A stretch of DNA of 11,914 nucleotides from Parachlorella kessleri. Lineage: Eukaryota > Chlorophyta > Trebouxiophyceae > Chlorellales > Chlorellaceae. The notes under the pieces are model-generated. The model was given only the letters and a program-made list of their open reading frames with translations, was not told the DNA's origin and did not search any database. The position numbers and the translations under genes were made by a program. The stretch is from positions 1-11,914 of the forward strand of contig BBXU01001749.1 of NCBI GenBank assembly GCA_001598975.1. The letters run 5' to 3'. Of this stretch, positions 7,701-11,914 are shown one piece after another. How positions within the stretch are numbered: the stretch's first letter is position 1; each line of letters opens with the position of its first letter.

Positions 7701-10054
7701 GTGACCCATGGACAGGCGGTGGGTCTCATCAGACGAGTTGCCGGCAAAGTGCAGCCGCTGGTGTTGGGGCTGTTATACCACTTATCCATGGAGGACAAGT
7801 ATCGGTCCATGTTCCTTTACACAGGTGGGCAGGTACACTTAATATACCAGCGCCTGGGCAGGCAAGCCTTCCTGGGGATGGGAATGGCTTACCAGCTTGA
7901 GAAAGCCGTCTGGCTGGCCGTCAATAGTAGGCTTGCTTCTGTGCGTGTGTTAGTTGCTTCCAAGCCAGTGAAAGGCTCAGAAGTGCTGTTGTCCCTTGAG
8001 ATTCTATTAAGCATGGCGCCAGCTGTGTTAACAGTAAGGTCTGGCTGGGCAAAGCGAACGAGACACCACCCGCTCTTAGCTGCTGCGCTGCAGACGCACT
8101 GTCGACCCTTCAGCAGATGGTGCTGTCCTGCCAGGGAGGCCTGCAGGCCTATCCTGAGCTTGCAGCCCTGGTCATCAACCTCACTCAGAACAGCCGCGTG
8201 GCAGAGGTAGGCCCTGTCAGACCCAATGTTGCTGGAGTTGTCAGCCAGATGACGCGACGGTAATGCCAGCATGATGACAAGATAGAGGGGTGGGCATGGG
8301 GCAGCCATCTGGCTGCTCACGGGAGTCCTTATAGCTATTCAAGTACCTCACCTTTCAATGATTACAGGAGTTGGCTAGGGGCGGCCGGATAGAGCAGCTG
8401 TTGCAAAGAGGGCTGCAGGGGCGGGATCCCCTGTTGTGGAAGGTGCTGCGCAACATCAGTCAGCACGACAGCATTGCGGTTAAAGTCAAGTTCGCGGGCA
8501 GCATGCCGGCCATCGTAAAGCTCCTGGTGGTGAGTAGTAACAGTTATGCCTGCATTCAGTGATGTTTCTCCCTTGTCTCCATTTCAACATTTTACTTGCT
8601 TGAATGCAATCTTACCTGCCCACAGGCTAGTGCATGTTAGTTAACTGGCTTCATTGTTCGGGAGCAAGCCGACGCTACAGCTGGTGGGTGCTGCCAAGTT
8701 TGATATGCTGCCGGTGTTTGCCTGCGGAGCAGGAGTGTGAAACGACTCCGGACATGTTCCTCGAGGTGCTCGGGTGCCTGGCCAACCTGGACATTCCTGG
8801 CTATGACTATGAGGCCCTCCTTACCACCACCCACCTTCATGAGGTGCTGGGTCGGCACGCCACTGCGGCTGCCACCCCCGATGATGTGCTGCTGGAGGTT
8901 GTGATGGCCACCGGGGTGCTTTGCACGGATGCAACCGCCGCTCTACTGGTGGAGGCGGGGCTGGTGAGTCCCAACGGGTGATTTGAGAGGAGGAGAGGGG
9001 CCGTAAATGTGTTGAATTGTATGGGAAGGAACACTTATAGTAACCGACTGAGCTGATAAACTCATGCGAGTGCTATTTGCTCGGCAGCACTAGGAGGGCT
9101 TGCAACAAACTTTGAACACCTCTTGTTGGTTTCCCTGTCCACACAGACCTTTGGTTGTGCTTCTTGTTGGTTTCCCCGTCCGGACGGGGTGGTGCATGCC
9201 ATTAAGAATTGGTACTTGGATCTTGTGGTTTGTGGGCATAGTACATCCTGGCTTTTTGTTGGCCCCACTTGGGGGACTCAGCATGGTCAGGTGGCGGTAC
9301 GCTGTTAGACTAGACTAGACCTCTTGTGGTCGACATGCCGTGTGACATTGGGGGTACTTCACCAAGGCCAATGCAGGCTGACGCCTGTGTGATTGCTCCT
9401 CCCTTGGCAGGTGGATGCCCTCTATGGCATGATGCTGCAGCGCATGGAGGATGAGGAGTTTGTGCTGCAAACAGCCGCCACTTCTCATGCGCTGCTGTCG
9501 GCGGCAGCCAGCAGGGCAGCCCTGCTGGGGCACCCTGAGGTTGTTGCACGGTTTACGGAACTGCTGCAGCATGCCAACCGTGAGGTGGGCTAAGGATCGC
9601 AGCTTAGGGTCAAACCCTGCTGGTTGGTCACAACAGCTCTATGAAAGGCTGGGAATATACTGTGAGGATAGATATCTGTACTTAAGGTGGTGGAGTCGTA
9701 ACAGTAGTGACCCACATAGTGGTACCTTGTCCTGCACTGATGTAGGTGGTCAGGGCGGCCGACCGCGCGCTGGATGCCATCTCAGACCTGAGTGAAGAGT
9801 GGGAGGCCAGCATACGCCGTCTCAAGTTCGAGCAGCACAACCGCGAGTGGCTCAACATGGTGGCAATGGAGAGCGAGCTGGCTGGCGGTGCTGGGGCAGA
9901 AAGCAGCAATGACCAGATGGGTGCTGATATGTCTAGCGGAGCAGGTGGCGGGAGTGGCATGGGGGACGGCCAGGGCATGCTGGGTGATGGCGGCGAGATG
10001 GTGGGCAACCTGTATGATGCCTCAGACATTGTTGCAGAGGCAGCTGGCATGTAG
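4720..10054 (+). CDS. FLA3: Kinesin-associated protein (KAP), non-motor subunit of heterotrimeric kinesin-2
   Basis: KAP is the armadillo-repeat subunit that links the kinesin-2 motor pair to cargo and drives anterograde intraflagellar transport. My model has 17 exons: 4720-4758 (tentative), 4818-4877, 4956-5023, 5102-5316, 5415-5539, 5752-5868, 6142-6258, 6407-6540, 6652-6766, 6974-7133, 7352-7464, 7716-7824, 8094-8206, 8368-8529, 8733-8963, 9411-9584 and 9746-10054 (TAG). The total is 2361 bases and 786 residues, close to animal KAP3 (about 790). All junctions are GT-AG and phases agree throughout. Family motifs in order are ALIIHFE, KLIHPSK, RLEEYIEALYKDD, LLRDDYKHS, FFSLSHFLQFH, YLLLNMAED, FLRKLSIYEENK, LLHNLAFDEE, LLYHLSMEDKYRSMF, LRNISQHD, LGCLANLDIP, LEVVMATGVL and EEWEASIRRLKFEQHN. 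The last 50 or so residues are rich in Gly, Met and acidic residues. No stop or frameshift is seen, so the gene looks functional. Confidence 0.93.
4878..4955 (+). other. In-frame, stop-free 78-base intron of the KAP gene
   Basis: The reading frame stays open across this stretch, so it can be mistaken for exon. The donor gtgggc follows ALIIHFE and the acceptor gccgtgcag precedes ACT CAG GAG. Removing 26 codons aligns HFETQELAVG with the matching HYE block of animal KAP3 almost without gaps, while keeping them inserts Cys- and Trp-containing sequence foreign to the family. The length is like that of the next intron (78 bases, 5024-5101). Confidence 0.75.
6541..6651 (+). other. KAP intron with two in-phase acceptors (6603 or 6651)
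   Basis: The donor gtaagc follows AAC CCT AA. Acceptors at ctatag (ending 6603) and gtgcacag (ending 6651) both restore the same frame, starting the next exon with FMLAPF or with EQRLAGLL. I prefer the second because it gives an intron of 111 bases and a better pyrimidine tract. The first would add 16 residues. Both forms might be made. Confidence 0.55.
8964..9410 (+). other. Longest KAP intron, 447 bases, with short repeats
   Basis: The donor gtgagt follows GAG GCG GGG CTG and the acceptor cccttggcag precedes GTG GAT GCC. It is much longer than the other KAP introns. Inside are a 20-base direct repeat with one mismatch (9121-9140 and 9162-9181), a perfect 16-base palindrome at 9174-9189 and three copies of tagac at 9306-9320. 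No open frame of note is present. Confidence 0.85.
9174..9189. repeat. Perfect 16-base palindrome in a KAP intron
   Basis: CCCCGTCCGGACGGGG is its own reverse complement. It overlaps the end of the second copy of the 20-base direct repeat tcttgttggtttcc(c/t)cgtcc-like unit (copies at 9121-9140 and 9162-9181). Confidence 0.85.
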
Positions 10055-10230
10055 TAGCAGGTGGTCTGACGCTGTTTCGGTGGCCTGAAGCTATTTCAAG
10101 TTGGCATGTCGTCTTGTATGAGTACAATCGTTCCTGCTAGACTTCTCAGCTTGTTTGTCATTTAGTCCAAGACTTTCAAGTGTCCACAATCTTCCACACA
10201 AGCAGCATACCATTGAAACCCAGCACGTCA
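10055..10230. other. Convergent intergenic gap between KAP and beta-mannosidase
   Basis: Only 176 bases separate the two stop codons, so the 3' UTRs of the two genes must be very short or overlap. Neither strand carries TGTAA here. No hairpin terminator or RNA gene is evident. Confidence 0.8.
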
Positions 10231-11859
10231 TCATGTCCATGACACGAAGGCAGTCAGCAGTGCAATTATAACAATAATCCACACAGGCACGGAGGAAGCC
10301 AAAGGCAGCTGCCCAGCCTTGGGAGACCCCTCAGCACCTCCTCCAGTGCCCTGAGCTTGACCACTACCGCCATTCTCTTGGCCCGCTTGTTGAACCCCTG
10401 CTGCTCCTCCACTGCCATGGGCCCCGTCCATAGCAGCGCCCTGCCTTTCCATGACTCCAACTTCCTGCTGCAGCCACTGCACCGTCAGGCCTTCCCTAAA
10501 CTCCTCAAGAATCCTGGCGCGCTGGTCCGAGCTGCACCCTTTTTGTACAGTGCACAGGGAAGGTTCGTGCAAGGCAAAATGCACAGTAGCATTCTCCCAC
10601 GGCAGCAAGTGCATGCCATTCAGCAGGAACTGGCCCTGCAGAGGCGACTCCAGAGACACAAACAACGCTAAGAAGGGCGCCGAAAGGTGGACAGCTATAC
10701 GATCCTCCATGACATTGCCAAGGCTGCCCAGCAATGCTGCCTGCGAGGGGTCAGTAAGAGACGACCCCCCTAACCGATCCACCCATTCAACCCCAGTTAC
10801 TTCCACCTGGCCCTGTGCCAGCGAGGCATCCCTAAATTCTGAGAGATACACAAAGCTCTGGGAGCACTGCAGCATTCGCTGTGCTGCATCACAAGCCTCA
10901 GCGTCGGCGCCGGCGCCCAGCATGGGACAGTCTGATGAAACAGCGCTGGCTGGAAGGGCCGAGCCATCCCCTGCTTCCTCCTCACTGACAGGAGAGGAGG
11001 CACGCAGGAAGGACGCCGGATTGCTGCTGCTGTTCCCAATGCTGGGCCCAGGTGCCGCTGCGGCCGTGAAAGGGCTGTGGTAGCCGGGAGTGGCAGCAGT
11101 GCCCGTGGGGCAGTAGCGCAGCCGTAGGAAAAAGTCTTGCGGGCCCAGTGCTCCTCCGCCGCTGGCATTGAGGACGGTTGGGAGGAGCCAGCCGGGGATG
11201 CTGGCATTCCAAATGGGACCAGCATCAAAAGATGCCACCGAGATGCCTGGGGAATCTGTCAAGTGGATGATGTCCTCTGGGTTGGTGGCTGTATAGGGGA
11301 TGGCGTCGATGGTCAGATTGCCTGCGCCGACGGTCACAAATATGGGGGTTGGACGACTGACGAGGTTGGATATGCCAGTCGTTGCGACATGCATTGAGGT
11401 ACTCTAGCACCAAAGTGCTATACCCAGCCCACCAGTGCTCTGGATTAGCTTCACCCTTGCCAGGCCTGCTGCACCCCACCCAAGCCACCAACGCCTCCCT
11501 TTACATAGGCAAGATCCTACCTACACCTGTCCTCCCCACATCTGTCACCGCCACAAATAGCTCGCTGACCAGCTGGAAATTAGTGTTTAGGTCGCTGTCA
11601 CAGCCTCGCCCAGCAGGTTGCCTGTCCCACGCACCACCACTGAATAAAACACAATGCCAATGCTTGAAGCCCGCTGAGTGCTCCGAGACCCTCCCTTACC
11701 TGTCACTCCAACAGAGAGGTCGTTGACCAAATGCACGGTCACAGTCTGCTCCTGTCGGTCGACCACCCCCGACACCGCCACCGGCTGGAAGAAGGCCCTG
11801 GCAGTGTGGTGCAGCAGCTTCCAGGCACCTCCGTAGTTGATGCTGCTCCAGGAGGGGCC
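10231..11859 (-). CDS. MANBA: Lysosomal-type beta-mannosidase (GH2), C-terminal part with hydrophobic tail (5' end outside the window)
   Basis: Beta-mannosidase removes beta-linked mannose from N-glycan and mannan fragments, usually in the lysosome, vacuole or outside the cell. On the minus strand, exon 11859-11700 encodes GPSWSSINYGGAWKLLHH, the block of the family that follows the conserved YWQLND-W-Q region. A small exon 11639-11602 and the large exon 11403-10231 (TGA stop) complete my best in-phase model, about 456 residues. Later matches are IFVTVGAGNLTI, a strand-rich C-terminal beta-sandwich (FLALFVSLESPLQGQF) and LLPWENATV. Five N-glycosylation sequons (NLT, NAS, NAS, NSS, NAT) fit entry into the secretory pathway. 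The protein has a Ser/Ala-rich insertion with several Cys and ends in a Gly-rich linker plus hydrophobic segment. The catalytic glutamates would lie upstream, outside the window. The family call is firm, the middle exon structure is not. Confidence 0.82.
10234..10431 (-). other. Gly-rich linker and C-terminal hydrophobic segment of the beta-mannosidase
   Basis: About 47 residues rich in Gly, Ala, Gln and Ser are followed by SSVPVW and the hydrophobic run IIVIIALLTAF, ending only four residues before the stop. There is no basic cytoplasmic tail. Such an end fits a GPI-attachment signal (small residues in the linker as possible attachment site) or a single C-terminal membrane span. Animal lysosomal beta-mannosidases end soon after the FYPW-like motif and lack it. 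Confidence 0.7.
11602..11639 (-). CDS. MANBA: Tentative small exon of the beta-mannosidase gene
   Basis: The 60-base intron 11699-11640 has a good donor (gtaagg) and acceptor (ttttattcag). It joins VNDLSVGVT to VVVRGTGNLLGEA, which resembles the beta strand at this place in animal enzymes. The frame then hits TAA at about 11586-11584. To leave the exon in phase I use a weak donor, gtgaca, at 11601 and the acceptor gtgctag before 11403. Another open frame, 11604-11527, reads CDSDLNTNFQLVSELFVAV and could be the true exon instead. A frameshift here cannot be excluded. Confidence 0.35.
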
Positions 11860-11914
11860 CTGCACATCAGATCCAACCTGAAAGCGGCTATGCTGTTGCT
11901 GCTGCGGGGGGGGG
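11860..11914 (-). other. Intron of the beta-mannosidase gene, cut by the window end
   Basis: On the minus strand this begins with nine C, then gcagcagcaacagc, and ends in gatgtgcag before GGC CCC TCC TGG. The preceding conserved YWQLND-W sequence is not encoded here, which supports an intron. Earlier AGs after the C run or at ctttcag would extend the exon with residues not expected in the family. Confidence 0.55.

Noticed and set aside
8615..8625. A strong-looking acceptor (cttacctgcccacag) in the KAP intron after 8529
   Set aside because: In the required phase it is followed after four codons by TAG. The acceptor at 8732 (or 8729) instead continues smoothly into ECETTPDMFLEVLGCLANL.
10451..11083. 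A 210-codon open frame on the plus strand
   Set aside because: It lies entirely antisense to the large beta-mannosidase exon, whose minus-strand frame shows family motifs. The plus-strand protein is rich in Ser, Pro, Cys and Arg with no family resemblance.
1..11914. A linked functional cluster or new multi-gene system
   Set aside because: FAN1, KAP and beta-mannosidase belong to unrelated, well-known processes and have opposing orientations with no shared regulatory motif that I can see. Neighbourhood in eukaryotic genomes is weak evidence of shared function.

Overview
The window is nuclear DNA of a eukaryote, most likely a chlorophyte green alga. The genes are broken by many short GT-AG introns (about 59 to 447 bases) and the exons are rich in CAG/CTG. 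The first gene resembles plant-type FAN1. The second encodes kinesin-associated protein, which is needed for cilia and absent from seed plants. There is no operon, ribosome-binding-site or CRISPR signal. The species cannot be named from the sequence; Chlorophyceae is an inference.

Layout. (1) 73-1768, plus strand: the last four recognisable exons of FAN1, a structure-specific DNA repair nuclease, ending in the VRR-NUC catalytic core. The 5' part lies outside the window. (2) 1769-4719: about 3 kb with no recognisable protein gene. It holds a 98-base tandem duplication, a perfect 20-base palindrome and a long pyrimidine tract. (3) 4720-10054, plus strand: an apparently complete kinesin-associated protein gene (KAP, called FLA3 in Chlamydomonas), rebuilt here as 17 exons encoding about 786 residues. 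(4) 10055-10230: a 176-base convergent gap. (5) 11859-10231, minus strand: the 3' part of a lysosomal-type (GH2) beta-mannosidase gene. Its protein ends in a Gly-rich linker and a hydrophobic tail that looks like a GPI signal or C-terminal membrane anchor.

The three genes belong to unrelated processes: DNA crosslink and repeat repair, intraflagellar transport, and glycan degradation. Nothing suggests that they work as one system. The most notable points are the anchored tail and low-complexity insertion of the beta-mannosidase, the (CAG)5 and basic tail of FAN1, a stop-free in-frame intron in KAP, and the unexplained structures in the long intergenic stretch. I found no convincing new multi-gene system. 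Exon boundaries were placed by eye from splice consensus, phase and recalled family conservation. Those of the first KAP exon and of the middle of the beta-mannosidase gene are tentative.
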